This document shows, piece by piece, positions 36,327 through 46,109 of a stretch of 64,000 bases of DNA. Each line of letters starts with the position of its first letter. Positions within the stretch are counted from its first letter, which is position 1. Under the pieces are notes generated by a model. The model was not told the DNA's origin and ran no database searches. It was given only the letters and a program-made list of their open reading frames with translations. This DNA is from Candidatus Fluviicola riflensis. Its GTDB lineage: Bacteria; Bacteroidota; Bacteroidia; Flavobacteriales_D; Crocinitomicaceae. The position numbers and the translations under genes are program-made. The DNA is taken from positions 1,476,641-1,540,640 of the forward strand of contig CP022585.1 of the NCBI GenBank assembly GCA_002243285.1. The letters are read 5' to 3'.

Positions 36327-38540
36327 ATGAATGGACTGATGGATCAATTTTGGCAAGAGTTTCTGGACTTGGTAAAAGAGTTCAAATTTCCATTGGAAAA
36401 TCCTATTCTGACCTTTTCGATCCTGTTACTCATTATTTTAGTTTCACCTATTTTACTCAGGAAATTTCGTATTCCGGCCTTGATCGGACTCATTATTTCG
36501 GGGGTGATTATTGGTCCGCATGGTATCAATATGATCAGCGAAAGTGTTACGGCAAAATCCGGATTTGTAGGCATGTTCGCCACATTCGGTTTGTTGTACA
36601 TCATGTTTATGGCCGGTTTGGAACTCGATATGCAGGAGTTTAAACGCTATCGGAACAAGTCCATTACGTTCGGTGCACTGACCTTTTTTATTCCCTTGTT
36701 ACTCGGTTATCCCGTTTGCCGATACGCGCTCGGATTGAATGAAATGGCCAGTTTACTTACCGCGAGCATGTTTGCAACACATACACTGGTGGCTTATCCA
36801 ATTGTGAGTAAATATGGAATTTCCAAGATGGAAGCGGTTGCCATTGCGATCGGAGGAACGATCCTCACTGATACGGCAGTTCTGATCATTCTGGCGGTCA
36901 TTTCCGGTTCGGATAATGGTGTAATCAACGCAAACGTGCTGATTCACCTGGGAGTTACGCTCACCATTTTCAGTATTATCATGTTTTGGCTGGTGCCCAT
37001 CATTGCGCGCTGGTTTTTCAGTAAACTCGAATCGGAAAAGAGCTCGCATTATATTTTTGTACTCGCCATCTTGTTTTTTGCAGCGTTCCTCGCCGAAGCA
37101 GCCGGAATAGAAGCCATTATCGGGGCGTTCGTTGCCGGATTGGTACTCAATAGGCTGATTCCGCATTCTTCCACACTGATGAACCGGATTGAGTTTATCG
37201 GTAACTCGTTGTTCATTCCGTTTTTCCTGATTGCCATCGGGATGGTGGTGAACGTAAAGGCTTTGTACACCGATCCGTGGGCTTGGGCAGTGGCCGGAAT
37301 TTTGACAGCTTTTGCCATTTTCAGTAAGTTTCTTGCGGCTTGGTTCACACAGTTGCTGTTCCGCATGAAAGCGTCTGAACGCCAGGTGATTTTTGGATTG
37401 AGTACCGCACATGCCGCTGCAACTCTGGCCGTGATCAGGGTTGGATACGATATGCACCTGCTTTCGATTGATATTGTGAACGGAACGGTGATTTTGATTC
37501 TTATTACCAGCATGACCGCCTCGTTTGTGACAGAAAGCGCCGGAAAGCGCTTGCTGATCGACCAGGCCAAATCCGAACCGCTGGAAGGTCCGGCTTTGAG
37601 GAGTCAGCACTTAATGGTCGCGGCTAACGAACTCATTGGAAACGAACAATTACTTGACTTTTCGATCCTGATTACCGATAAAAAAGTGATCAATCCGATT
37701 TCGGTGGTTAGTGTACTCGATAATGACGGCGAAGCTGAAAAGCGGATTCGCCGGTCGCGCAAACACATGGACGATTTTATCCATCATTATTCCGGCGGGG
37801 AAATCTCGGTGCAGGCGATGGCCACAATCGATCATAACTTTTCGAGCGGTGTAGCCCGTGTTTCCAAAGAACTGGTTGCTGATATCGTTCTGATCAATGA
37901 TAATTCAAGTTTAAACTTCCTGAAACGTTTGGTGGGTGACGACCGCGATCACTTGCTGGATGTCTGTGAGAAATCGGTGTTCTTCTGCCAGTTCAATCAG
38001 CCGTTTACGACGTATCGTACCATTGCGTTGATTTGCCCGCCGTTTGCCGAGTTGGAAACGAGTTTTAACCAATGGCTCGAGCGTGTTTTCCGCATTTCGA
38101 AAGAACTCAATTCCTCGATAGAAGTATATGCTACCCCGGATACGTACGATAAAATTGACGCTTATAAAACCTTCCGTAAATTCGGAGCTAAGCTGAAACA
38201 CTTTATCATTGAAGATCCTGAAGAAACACTCCGATTGTTGGAGAATAAGCAGGAATATGCGCTCCTTGTAGCCGTTTTTTCCCGGAAAGGTTCAGTTTCG
38301 TCATTCCTCGGAATGGATTTATTGCCGCAGCGCATGGAACGCCAACTGGACAAAATGGACCGTATTTTCATTTATCCGGCGCAGCAGCCAATTGATTCGG
38401 CGTTTGGCTCGTATGACGATATCAATGCCGGACCGTTGACTGCGATCACCCGCTTATCAAAAGGAGTAGGGGATATTTTTCGGAAAACCGAAGAGGAAAA
38501 AACGGAAGCCACAGAAGAAACTGATCAAACAAAAAAATAA
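36327..38540 (+). CDS. CPA2-family cation:proton antiporter (Kef-type) with cytosolic USP-like tail
   Basis: Seen: 737 residues, start at 36327 (a second ATG at 36339 is possible). About twelve membrane segments cover roughly 20-400, with the Kef motif ISGVIIGPHGINM and the Na+/H+ exchanger core AIIGAFVAGLVLNRL. The C-terminal 300 residues are soluble, with two weak universal-stress-like halves (LLDFSILITDKKVINPISVV and TIALICPPFAELE), not a TrkA-N domain. Known: exchanges K+ or Na+ for protons. PepT follows after 12 nt. Confidence 0.88.
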   Translation: MNGLMDQFWQEFLDLVKEFKFPLENPILTFSILLLIILVSPILLRKFRIPALIGLIISGVIIGPHGINMISESVTAKSGFVGMFATFGLLYIMFMAGLELDMQEFKRYRNKSITFGALTFFIPLLLGYPVCRYALGLNEMASLLTASMFATHTLVAYPIVSKYGISKMEAVAIAIGGTILTDTAVLIILAVISGSDNGVINANVLIHLGVTLTIFSIIMFWLVPIIARWFFSKLESEKSSHYIFVLAILFFAAFLAEAAGIEAIIGAFVAGLVLNRLIPHSSTLMNRIEFIGNSLFIPFFLIAIGMVVNVKALYTDPWAWAVAGILTAFAIFSKFLAAWFTQLLFRMKASERQVIFGLSTAHAAATLAVIRVGYDMHLLSIDIVNGTVILILITSMTASFVTESAGKRLLIDQAKSEPLEGPALRSQHLMVAANELIGNEQLLDFSILITDKKVINPISVVSVLDNDGEAEKRIRRSRKHMDDFIHHYSGGEISVQAMATIDHNFSSGVARVSKELVADIVLINDNSSLNFLKRLVGDDRDHLLDVCEKSVFFCQFNQPFTTYRTIALICPPFAELETSFNQWLERVFRISKELNSSIEVYATPDTYDKIDAYKTFRKFGAKLKHFIIEDPEETLRLLENKQEYALLVAVFSRKGSVSSFLGMDLLPQRMERQLDKMDRIFIYPAQQPIDSAFGSYDDINAGPLTAITRLSKGVGDIFRKTEEEKTEATEETDQTKK

Positions 38541-38552
38541 ACTGATATAGCA

Positions 38553-39800
38553 ATGAAAAATGCACCTTATTCCGTTGAAGAACGATTTGTTCGCTATGCG
38601 CAAATAGACACAACAGCCGATCCGAATGCCACAAGTTTTCCGTCTTCAGAAAAACAAAAGGATTTGTCGCGTTTGTTGGTAAAGGAACTGCTTGAATTGG
38701 GAATTACCGATGCCGAATGTGATCAGTGGGGATATGTGTATGCAACAGTTCCTGCTACGAGTGGTAAGGAAGGAATTCCAACCATTTGTTTTTGCTCACA
38801 CATTGATACGGCGCCCGATTGTTCGGGAACTAACGTGAAACCAGTTGTTCACCGCAACTATGACGGAAGTCCGATTACATTGCCCGACGATTCGTCACAA
38901 GTGATTACAACAACAAAACATCCGTATCTGTCAGAAAAAATCGGGGATGATATCATTACAGCTTCCGGATTGACATTGCTTGGCGCCGATGATAAAGCCG
39001 GTGTGGCGATTATCATGGATCTGGCCGCACATTTAATGGCGAACAAAGAAATTCCGCATGGAAAGATCCGTATTTTGTTTACGCCTGACGAAGAAGTAGG
39101 AAGAGGTGTGGAGCAAATTGACATGGAAAAACTGAACGCCGATTACGGTTATACGCTCGATAGCGGTGAATTGGGAGCCATCGAAGACGAATCATTTTCG
39201 GCAGATGCGATGAGTTTCCACATTACGGGAGTTAGCTCGCATCCGGGTTACGCGAAAGGAAAAATGGTACACGCGGCGAAAGTTGCGAGCGCATTTGTCA
39301 GTGCATTACCACTCAACGAATGGTGTCCGGAAGCAACTTCAGACCGTGAAGGATTTGTACATCCGACCTCCATTTCCGGCGGATTGGAAGAAGCAACCGT
39401 TTCGTTTATTGTACGGGACCACGTGACGGCCAAGCTGGCAGAACACGAAGCGCGTTTGACCGAGATCATGGAAAGCGTAATCGCCCGGTTCCCTGGAGCT
39501 GTGTACACATCGAAAGTCACGGAACAGTACCGAAACATGAAAGAAATCATTAAAGATGTGCCGTTTGTGACCGATTTTGCCATCGAAGCAATGAATCGCG
39601 CCGGAATTACGCCACGTCCAACGATTATTCGCGGTGGAACTGACGGTTCACGCTTGTCATTCATGGGCTTACCTTGTCCGAATTTATTCACCGGTGAAAT
39701 GGGCATTCATTCACGCCAGGAATACGTTTCCATCCAGGACATGCAAAAGGCGGTTGATACGCTGATTGAGCTGGTGCAGATTTGGGAAAACCACAACTAG
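38553..39800 (+). CDS. pepT: Peptidase T (tripeptidase)
   Basis: Seen: 415 residues. M20 zinc motifs occur in order: ICFCSHIDTAPD, LGADDKAGVAI, TPDEEVGRG and TLDSGELGAIEDESFSA, followed by the dimerization domain and final ETPIV-type strand RGGTDGSRLSFMGLPCPNLFTG. Length equals PepT. Known: releases N-terminal residues from tripeptides in the cytosol. It lies 12 nt after the antiporter gene, so the two are probably one operon. Confidence 0.95.
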   Translation: MKNAPYSVEERFVRYAQIDTTADPNATSFPSSEKQKDLSRLLVKELLELGITDAECDQWGYVYATVPATSGKEGIPTICFCSHIDTAPDCSGTNVKPVVHRNYDGSPITLPDDSSQVITTTKHPYLSEKIGDDIITASGLTLLGADDKAGVAIIMDLAAHLMANKEIPHGKIRILFTPDEEVGRGVEQIDMEKLNADYGYTLDSGELGAIEDESFSADAMSFHITGVSSHPGYAKGKMVHAAKVASAFVSALPLNEWCPEATSDREGFVHPTSISGGLEEATVSFIVRDHVTAKLAEHEARLTEIMESVIARFPGAVYTSKVTEQYRNMKEIIKDVPFVTDFAIEAMNRAGITPRPTIIRGGTDGSRLSFMGLPCPNLFTGEMGIHSRQEYVSIQDMQKAVDTLIELVQIWENHN

Positions 39801-39802
39801 GA

Positions 39803-39896
39803 ATTTAAAATGTAAAATTTAAAATTGAAAAGGCGACTGACGGAAATCTGCTCTGCGGTCTTTTCAATTTTACATTCTCAATTTTCAATTAAAAAG
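39803..39896. repeat. Intergenic inverted repeat, AAAATTGAAAAG word family
   Basis: Perfect 12-bp arms AAAATTGAAAAG at 39821-39832 and its complement at 39860-39871. Flanking words AAAATGTAAAATTT and ACATTCTCAATTTT extend the symmetry imperfectly. It lies between pepT and the aminotransferase gene and could act as a terminator. Confidence 0.7.
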
Positions 39897-39897
39897 C

Positions 39898-41061
39898 ATG
39901 AAAGATCTACGTTCACAATTTTTACTGAACCCTGAAATCACGTTTTTGAATTTCGGTTCGTTTGGTGCTTGTCCGAAGCCGGTTTTTGAGGAATATCAGC
40001 GTTTTCAATTGGAGATGGAGCGCGATCCGGTACAATTCATTACCGTAAAAGGTCTTGAGTATATTCGCGAATCACGCGAGGCACTGGCCAATTATATCGG
40101 TTGCGAAGCGGATGATGTGGTGTATACGCCCAATCCGACATTTGCAGTGAATATCGTTGCTAAAAACCTGAATTTACAGCCCGGGGATGAAGTGCTTTCA
40201 ACCGATTTGGAATATGGAGCTTTGGATAGAACCTGGGCATTTTATTGTGCGGAAAAAGGAGCGAAGTACGTTCGCCAGCACATTTCGTTGCCGTTGGTAT
40301 CGAAAGAGCAGTTCCTGGTCGATTTCTGGAAAGGATATTCCGATAAAACCAAAGCTATTTTTATCAGCCAGATTACCAGCACAACAGGATTGATTTTCCC
40401 TGTAAAAGAAATTTGCACCGAAGCCAAAAAACGTGGATTGCTGACTATTGTAGACGGTGCACATATTCCCGGACATATTCCGCTTGACCTCAGAGAACTG
40501 GAAGCCGATATTTACACCGGCGCCTGCCATAAATGGATGATGACACCGAAAGGTTCATCGTTTTTGTACGTCAAAAAAGAATTCCAGGAATGGATGGACC
40601 CGTTGGTGGTGAGTTGGGGCTACAATGCAGCTTTTCCTTCGTCATCGCAGTTTTTAGATTATCATCAATTCAACGGAACACGTGATTTTTCCGCTTATCT
40701 GACCATTCCGAAAGCCATTGAATTTATGAAAGAATACGATTGGTGGTCGGTAGCAGCAGCTTGCAGAAAATTGACACAATCCAACTATCAGCGTTTTTGT
40801 GACCTGATGGAATCGGCTCCTTTAGCACCAATCACGGATGAATTTATAGGTCAACTTGGAAGTATTCCCATTCGTACAAAAGATCCCATTGCGTTGAAAC
40901 ACACGTTATTTCACGACTATCAGATTGAAATTCCGGTAATGCCGCACAACGACGCGGTTTATTTGAGGTACTCCATCAATGCATTCAATTCGCAGGCGGA
41001 TTTGGATAAATTGTATGACGTACTTGCGAAGCTGAAAGCTGAGAATAAATTACTTTATTAA
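39898..41061 (+). CDS. Class V aminotransferase (isopenicillin N epimerase-like)
   Basis: Seen: 387 residues. PLP-binding features include TSTTGLIFPVKEI, VDGAHIPGHIPLDLREL with the PLP Asp and His, and the Schiff-base Lys in GACHKWMMTPKG. Known: the fold-type I family contains cysteine desulfurases and isopenicillin N epimerase-like enzymes; the substrate here is unknown. No SufE-type partner is adjacent. Confidence 0.88.
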   Translation: MKDLRSQFLLNPEITFLNFGSFGACPKPVFEEYQRFQLEMERDPVQFITVKGLEYIRESREALANYIGCEADDVVYTPNPTFAVNIVAKNLNLQPGDEVLSTDLEYGALDRTWAFYCAEKGAKYVRQHISLPLVSKEQFLVDFWKGYSDKTKAIFISQITSTTGLIFPVKEICTEAKKRGLLTIVDGAHIPGHIPLDLRELEADIYTGACHKWMMTPKGSSFLYVKKEFQEWMDPLVVSWGYNAAFPSSSQFLDYHQFNGTRDFSAYLTIPKAIEFMKEYDWWSVAAACRKLTQSNYQRFCDLMESAPLAPITDEFIGQLGSIPIRTKDPIALKHTLFHDYQIEIPVMPHNDAVYLRYSINAFNSQADLDKLYDVLAKLKAENKLLY

Positions 41062-41065
41062 AAGA

Positions 41066-41135
41066 GAACTAGAAACTGTGGAACTAGGAAGCTGGGATTA
41101 CTAGTTCCCTAACTCCCTTCAATCTAGCTCCCAGC
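41066..41135. repeat. Intergenic inverted repeat, GAACTAG/GCTGGGA word family
   Basis: GGAACTAG at 41080-41087 pairs with CTAGTTCC at 41101-41108, and GCTGGGA at 41091-41097 pairs with TCCCAGC at 41129-41135, so the pairs interleave. It fills the space between convergent genes. Confidence 0.6.
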
Positions 41136-41136
41136 C

Positions 41137-44040
41137 CTACTGGGCTTTAAAAGTAAATGTCGCTAACTCCAACACTTCTTTTTCCACATCCAACCGCCGT
41201 GTGATGGATTTCATCCGTTGTGATTTTCGTCCGTAATTGGTGAACATTTGTACTTGTACAGTTGCAATCCCCATCACTGTTTGGGCACTTGAACCGTAAT
41301 AATGACATTCGATTTTGTAATTGCCCGGAATGGCTTTTTTGATTAGAAATTCCTCGGGGCCATAACCGCCGGTGAAATCGTTTGAAATCCGTCCGCCGGC
41401 TGCTGTCAGCTTATTACTGTAATAACATTTTTCACCGCGCGGATCGGTTACCCACAGATCAATGTCGCAATTATCGGCATCCCATGTGATCAATACGCGC
41501 ATATCGACCGGCATGTGGGCAATCAATCGTTTATCAATGTTGGTGATGTTGAGCGCTTGGGTGGAATTAGCCATGATCGTGTTCATTTCATAAGCAACCA
41601 GTGATTCAACTTCGCTGAATCGTCCGTCCCAATCATGTGTGACAACATAATACAATTCATCGATTGCTTTCTGATCTTCGTGATTCATGTGAAAGGCCAA
41701 TCCCAGGTCGCGGTACGACTGCGGTTCTTCTTCCTTCATTTTTTTTACTTCCTGAAACACTGAAATTGCGAGTTTGTAATAACCCAGTTGTTCCAAACGG
41801 TGTCCGAGAATGCGCAATAATTGCACATTTTCCAATTCCATTTCAGCAATATTCGATAAGATGCGCAAGGCTGTTTTTGGTTCCTTGTTTTTGATGAAAA
41901 AATCAGCAACGTCTACATAAAAGCCAGGCAGATTGGCGTATTCAGCTTTTAATCCGAGATAAGTGTTGTACCACTGTGTTTTTTCCGTTGCTTTTAGTTT
42001 TTGGATATAAGGCGTATTCGGATCCCAATCCGCAACCTTAATTTCTCCTTTTGCTTTGCCATTTCCGTCATTCCCTTTATTGCTGCGCAAACGCTCACGG
42101 TTTCCGTCATCAGGAGTGTATTCGGCATATTGCATAAAACTAGGAGCCTCCATAGCGTAGGCATCAGCACTGACCATTATCTCAGGTTCAATAAACTGAA
42201 TACCTTTTACAACCGGTTTCGGTTTAAAAACGGTTTTCCACCAGGTTTTTCGCTCGTTGAAGCTCTCGACTACCTCATTGAGATGATTGTCATATCTGTT
42301 TTTATCACTTTCCTGAATGCTTGAAATGCGTTTGTCATATTCTTCGCGTAATTCTGCAGGCGGCGTAATGCGATGCGTCACGTAATCTTCTAATCGATCC
42401 AATACGATGAGCGATGTATTGCGGGTAACAACGCTGTGTTTTTTACCCAAACGATTGATTTCTTCTTTGTTGCGATCATAGCGCAGATCAAGTTCCGCGA
42501 TCCGTTTTTGCGCCCAAAGGGTTTTTATAATGCCATGATAATCCTGAAGCATTCCGGGTTGAAGCTCGATTGTTATCGTTTGAGTGACTTCACTGTCGTA
42601 ACCAAACTGCAGGTCGATTTTTTCGGTTGTGGTTTTACTAATGCCGGAAATTCCGCAATAAGAAGTAAATCCGGCCGCGCGGTCAGAAGTTAGCGTCACA
42701 TTCGGATTATCAGCCATTCCCAAAAAGCGTAATTGCTGGATGGTCATTTTATCAAATGCCTGTTCGGGACTTAAAACGGTCAAATCGACAAACTGTCCGT
42801 GCGTTTTGTCGGCAATGTATTGCGCATTGCCAGGATCAGCTATTACATTGGAGTTCCAGACATAAACCGGTTGTTTGGTTGTTGTCAGATCGACATCGCC
42901 GAAGTTGCCCAAACAATCAGATAAAAGGATGATTTCTTCTCCATTCAATTGACTGAAATCGATACTTCCAAGTTGAGTAGCACCGTCGTATGTAAGCGTT
43001 TTCAGACGATCAATCAGCGTTTGCGAATCGCGATTTTTCAACTCAATGATTTCGTTGGTATGCATTTCATTACTGAATGTCACCAATTGTACCGATTCAA
43101 CCCCTGTGGCTTGCAAATAGCGTTTCAAGAGAAGGCTTTCCTTTTCAAAGTCGCGGTTTTTTGCCGATCCGGAAACGTCGTAAACAAGTGTCAGCGAGCG
43201 CGGAAGTTTTTTGAGGCGTTCGCCTTTCGCCGGATGAACAACCGTATAAAAATAATTGGTACTGTCCGCGTCTTGTTCAAACAGTATTTTTTCTTTGGAG
43301 GGAAAAGGAATAACGAAACTCAGAGGTTGATTGGCATGAATGCGTTCAAGATGCATTTCGGCGCTGTAATTTTCATTCCATTGATCGAATCGGAAACAAT
43401 GAAGGTCATTTTCGCGAAGCACAGGCCGCATCGTTTGTTGCAAAACGGTGATGTTTACATCAAAACTTTCGAGCATGTCTTTGAACTTCATGGGTAAATA
43501 ATACTCGATTTCGCCCGATTTTTCCAGTAATTCCTGTGTATAAGCCACAATGATACGTTTGCTTCCATAGGCTGGGATGGGATAAATCCGTGCTTTGAAA
43601 TTGTTTCCCTTCGACCACTCGATCAGCCCGGGGTCAACATTTTGGCGAATAGTCGATTCGAACGCAACCCGGCCCTGTGCTTTATCGACCACCACACCGT
43701 CGCGGAGTTGTCCGCCAACTTCCATAGCAAAACGCGAAATGGTTTGTCCGGCAGCGAGAGGAAAATACAATTCACCTTCCAGCACGCGCGCTTCCTCACT
43801 GTAAAATGTCATATCCAATGTGGTAACCGCGATGTTTCCGACTACCTGAATATCAACTTTCAGTCGATTCATGCCCAGCGGCGTGGAAATCTGTCGGGCA
43901 TTATCAACCATTAGTGCCGGAAAAGCTTTTGAAGAATCGTCTGTTTGAGGAGTTGCCTGCTGGAATGCCGAGGCGAAAAATGCGGTTCCAATGATCGCTA
44001 CGGTCATTATTAAAGCAAGCGGTGAGATTTGTTTCATCAT
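41137..44040 (-). CDS. Exported VIT-VWA-TPR protein with DUF2135
   Basis: Seen: 967 residues. N-terminal signal or anchor at 1-25. A VIT domain at about 45-175 (LEGELYFPLAAGQTISRFAMEV), a VWA domain at about 285-440 with a MIDAS-like DVSGS, TPR-like helices at about 720-850 (LLRILGHRLEQLGYYKLAISVF), and a terminal DUF2135 domain (WDADNCDIDLWVTDPRGEKCYYSN). Known: VIT/VWA proteins mediate cell-surface or matrix contacts; DUF2135 is often paired with them in Bacteroidota. Two adjacent ATGs at 44040 and 44037 are equivalent. Confidence 0.9.
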   Translation of the reverse strand: MMKQISPLALIMTVAIIGTAFFASAFQQATPQTDDSSKAFPALMVDNARQISTPLGMNRLKVDIQVVGNIAVTTLDMTFYSEEARVLEGELYFPLAAGQTISRFAMEVGGQLRDGVVVDKAQGRVAFESTIRQNVDPGLIEWSKGNNFKARIYPIPAYGSKRIIVAYTQELLEKSGEIEYYLPMKFKDMLESFDVNITVLQQTMRPVLRENDLHCFRFDQWNENYSAEMHLERIHANQPLSFVIPFPSKEKILFEQDADSTNYFYTVVHPAKGERLKKLPRSLTLVYDVSGSAKNRDFEKESLLLKRYLQATGVESVQLVTFSNEMHTNEIIELKNRDSQTLIDRLKTLTYDGATQLGSIDFSQLNGEEIILLSDCLGNFGDVDLTTTKQPVYVWNSNVIADPGNAQYIADKTHGQFVDLTVLSPEQAFDKMTIQQLRFLGMADNPNVTLTSDRAAGFTSYCGISGISKTTTEKIDLQFGYDSEVTQTITIELQPGMLQDYHGIIKTLWAQKRIAELDLRYDRNKEEINRLGKKHSVVTRNTSLIVLDRLEDYVTHRITPPAELREEYDKRISSIQESDKNRYDNHLNEVVESFNERKTWWKTVFKPKPVVKGIQFIEPEIMVSADAYAMEAPSFMQYAEYTPDDGNRERLRSNKGNDGNGKAKGEIKVADWDPNTPYIQKLKATEKTQWYNTYLGLKAEYANLPGFYVDVADFFIKNKEPKTALRILSNIAEMELENVQLLRILGHRLEQLGYYKLAISVFQEVKKMKEEEPQSYRDLGLAFHMNHEDQKAIDELYYVVTHDWDGRFSEVESLVAYEMNTIMANSTQALNITNIDKRLIAHMPVDMRVLITWDADNCDIDLWVTDPRGEKCYYSNKLTAAGGRISNDFTGGYGPEEFLIKKAIPGNYKIECHYYGSSAQTVMGIATVQVQMFTNYGRKSQRMKSITRRLDVEKEVLELATFTFKAQ

Positions 44041-44236
44041 GTGTAGTTGTAGTTGAATGATAGCGCTTTAACGCACAAAAAAGATTCGTAGTGCGGCGGT
44101 CTTCGTTTCAACGCCTGAAAGGTAGTAATGATGAATTGAATGGTGGTTATTTTGTTCTTGAATGAAAATGGAATTGTATGGCAGTGTCACGATACTCCCG
44201 TACAATTCCAGTCAGAATTCATATCGTGAACTCACG

Positions 44237-45691
44237 TTATTTAATAATCGTAATGTATTTTCTTATCGAATTGTAATGTACATATCCGTAACCGTTCGTG
44301 GTACGGGAATAAGCAACCACATCAAATGAATGTGCACAGGTAGCAATCGGAACCCAAACGCCGGAGCCAGGTGCATTTTGATTCTGTATACCAGCCCAGT
44401 TTCCTTTTGCAGGCGTATAGGAGTCACTGGCCAGTAATGCTGATCGTCCGTCACCCCAATTAGCGGTAACATTGTAGCTCAACAGATTTCCTTCCGGTTC
44501 CCAGGCATTGAAATTGACGACAATTCCGTCCGTAAGACTCTTCATCTGAGCGATTGCGCAGGTATTCACCATTGTGACACCATGTTTCACGGAATTGATT
44601 TTGACATCTGGAACAGTATTGTCGATACTCAATGTAAGTGTTTGCGCGGTAGTATCGATTAATGCTTTGGCTGCGTTGAAAAATTCGACTTCAAACTGAT
44701 GAATTCCCTGTGTTAATTGATTGGAATCGAACTGAAACAATAGGTCATGAATCGAATAATCAACTCCGGCCAGCGGCAGTAGATAGTAATTTCCTGCATC
44801 AGGTCCGAAAGCTTGGAGTTCATAATCGCCAAGAATGGTGTTCCAGCTGTAATTGTACCAGGCAGTTCTGTAATAGGAGAAACTTCCTGCTGTACCCTGA
44901 CGATGTTTGATTTTGATGTAACGGGCACCGCCGGCAATCAATGCATCCAGTTTTGCCTTGTTTCCGACGATATTCAAACGTCCGCCAAAAGCAGCATTGC
45001 TGACCACCACCATATATGGAGCCTCGGTTGTTGCGCGGCCGCTTGCGTTGATTTTAGTTGTCGGAATCAATCCCACACAACCCATTACCGGTCCCATGAG
45101 TGCAGGATTGATGGTTGGTTTTCTGGAGAAATACAATGTGTGCAATGATGTAAAGTTGTTCCAGAAATTAGCAGGCGTGTCAATCGTAGAAGTCGGCGTA
45201 GTAGAATGTATTTTGAGTCCGAAACGTGTATAGGGGGGAAGAATAGCCGGAACCAATGAAACATTCAACTCAGTGAGTTTGAACCGGAATTTCCATACAC
45301 GGTGTGGATTGGGATTGTTGGGTGACGGTTCAAAAGCAGACTTAAACTGTGCGCTGTCGGTTGATAAACCTGTCCACGTTCCTGTTCCCAAATAAAACTG
45401 TCGCCCAATTTTGTTGGGAGTATTTGGAAATTGTGCATAATTAACATCAACATTCGGTGTGATGTTACCGGTTCTGTCACGGTCGAAAGTAAACCAGAAA
45501 TAATCGCCCACACCGCTGTCGTTGCCCGTATCGGAGATCATGTCTAATGCGGCGTACAAAAATTGCGCATCGTTTTTAGTTACCAGAAAACCACCAGGAA
45601 TGACAAGTTTTCCTGCGCCAGCCCAAACCGCGTCACCTAATCCTTTTGTTAGCTGGATGGGCATTTCAGCCCATGTAGAAGTTGTAATCAT
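44237..45691 (-). CDS. Protein of unknown function, beta-rich, no recognised domain
   Basis: Seen: 484 residues starting MITTSTWAEMPIQ, with no signal peptide or membrane segment and no T9SS tail. Beta-rich text runs throughout (GTWTGLSTDSAQFKSAF, HRVWKFRFKLTELNV, PHHxx-free). Mid-region GGARYIKIKHRQGTAGSF and late LSYNVTANWGDGRSALLA suggest carbohydrate-like or tail-like folds, but I do not recognise the family. It lies apart from other genes, preceded by a spacer with a possible short upstream frame. Confidence 0.65.
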   Translation of the reverse strand: MITTSTWAEMPIQLTKGLGDAVWAGAGKLVIPGGFLVTKNDAQFLYAALDMISDTGNDSGVGDYFWFTFDRDRTGNITPNVDVNYAQFPNTPNKIGRQFYLGTGTWTGLSTDSAQFKSAFEPSPNNPNPHRVWKFRFKLTELNVSLVPAILPPYTRFGLKIHSTTPTSTIDTPANFWNNFTSLHTLYFSRKPTINPALMGPVMGCVGLIPTTKINASGRATTEAPYMVVVSNAAFGGRLNIVGNKAKLDALIAGGARYIKIKHRQGTAGSFSYYRTAWYNYSWNTILGDYELQAFGPDAGNYYLLPLAGVDYSIHDLLFQFDSNQLTQGIHQFEVEFFNAAKALIDTTAQTLTLSIDNTVPDVKINSVKHGVTMVNTCAIAQMKSLTDGIVVNFNAWEPEGNLLSYNVTANWGDGRSALLASDSYTPAKGNWAGIQNQNAPGSGVWVPIATCAHSFDVVAYSRTTNGYGYVHYNSIRKYITIIK

Positions 45692-45711
45692 AAGTATGGT
45701 ATAAATTGCGC

Positions 45712-45792
45712 CTACTCGATACGGTTTTCGGCATCGCCGTTTTTCTTATTTTCAGTGTCGGTAGTTTTGAAAAAGCGATACAGTGCATACAT
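45712..45792 (-). CDS. Possible 26-residue peptide upstream of the unknown gene
   Basis: A short frame MYALYRFFKTTDTENKKNGD... of 26 residues ends 20 nt before the unknown 484-residue gene. The composition looks protein-like and the frame could extend upstream to about 34 residues from a GTG, but nothing else supports it. It is not in frame with the downstream gene. Confidence 0.15.
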   Translation of the reverse strand: MYALYRFFKTTDTENKKNGDAENRIE

Positions 45793-46109
45793 GATGGTAA
45801 GAAACTGCACAGGGGAACTGTTTAGTGAATAGTGTTCATTCAGAACTTTACCCGTGGTTACAGGCGATGAGAATCAAAACTACAGACAAGTTGTTGATGT
45901 TTTAACGGAAATGAGTAGTTGACAATAATAAACACATCTTTTGTGGAAATAAATTTTTAAATAGCTGAAATACAGTTAGTTGAACTATTCCAGCCGTTTA
46001 AACACTCTGAAAAATAGCGTTTCTTATCCGCGTGCCTACTCAGGCACTGAAAAACAGTGACAATCAGGAAAGTTTTCCTTTTAAAGCTCAACGATTTTGC
46101 GTTCGGATT
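45793..46109. other. Spacer without a gene
   Basis: AT-rich DNA between the unknown gene and the methyltransferase gene. I see no clear terminator, repeat or gene beyond the possible short peptide next to it. Confidence 0.5.

Noticed and set aside
37049..37610. Antisense frames opposite the CPA2 antiporter gene.
   Set aside because: Membrane-helix codons on the plus strand explain them; no start signals or known domains.
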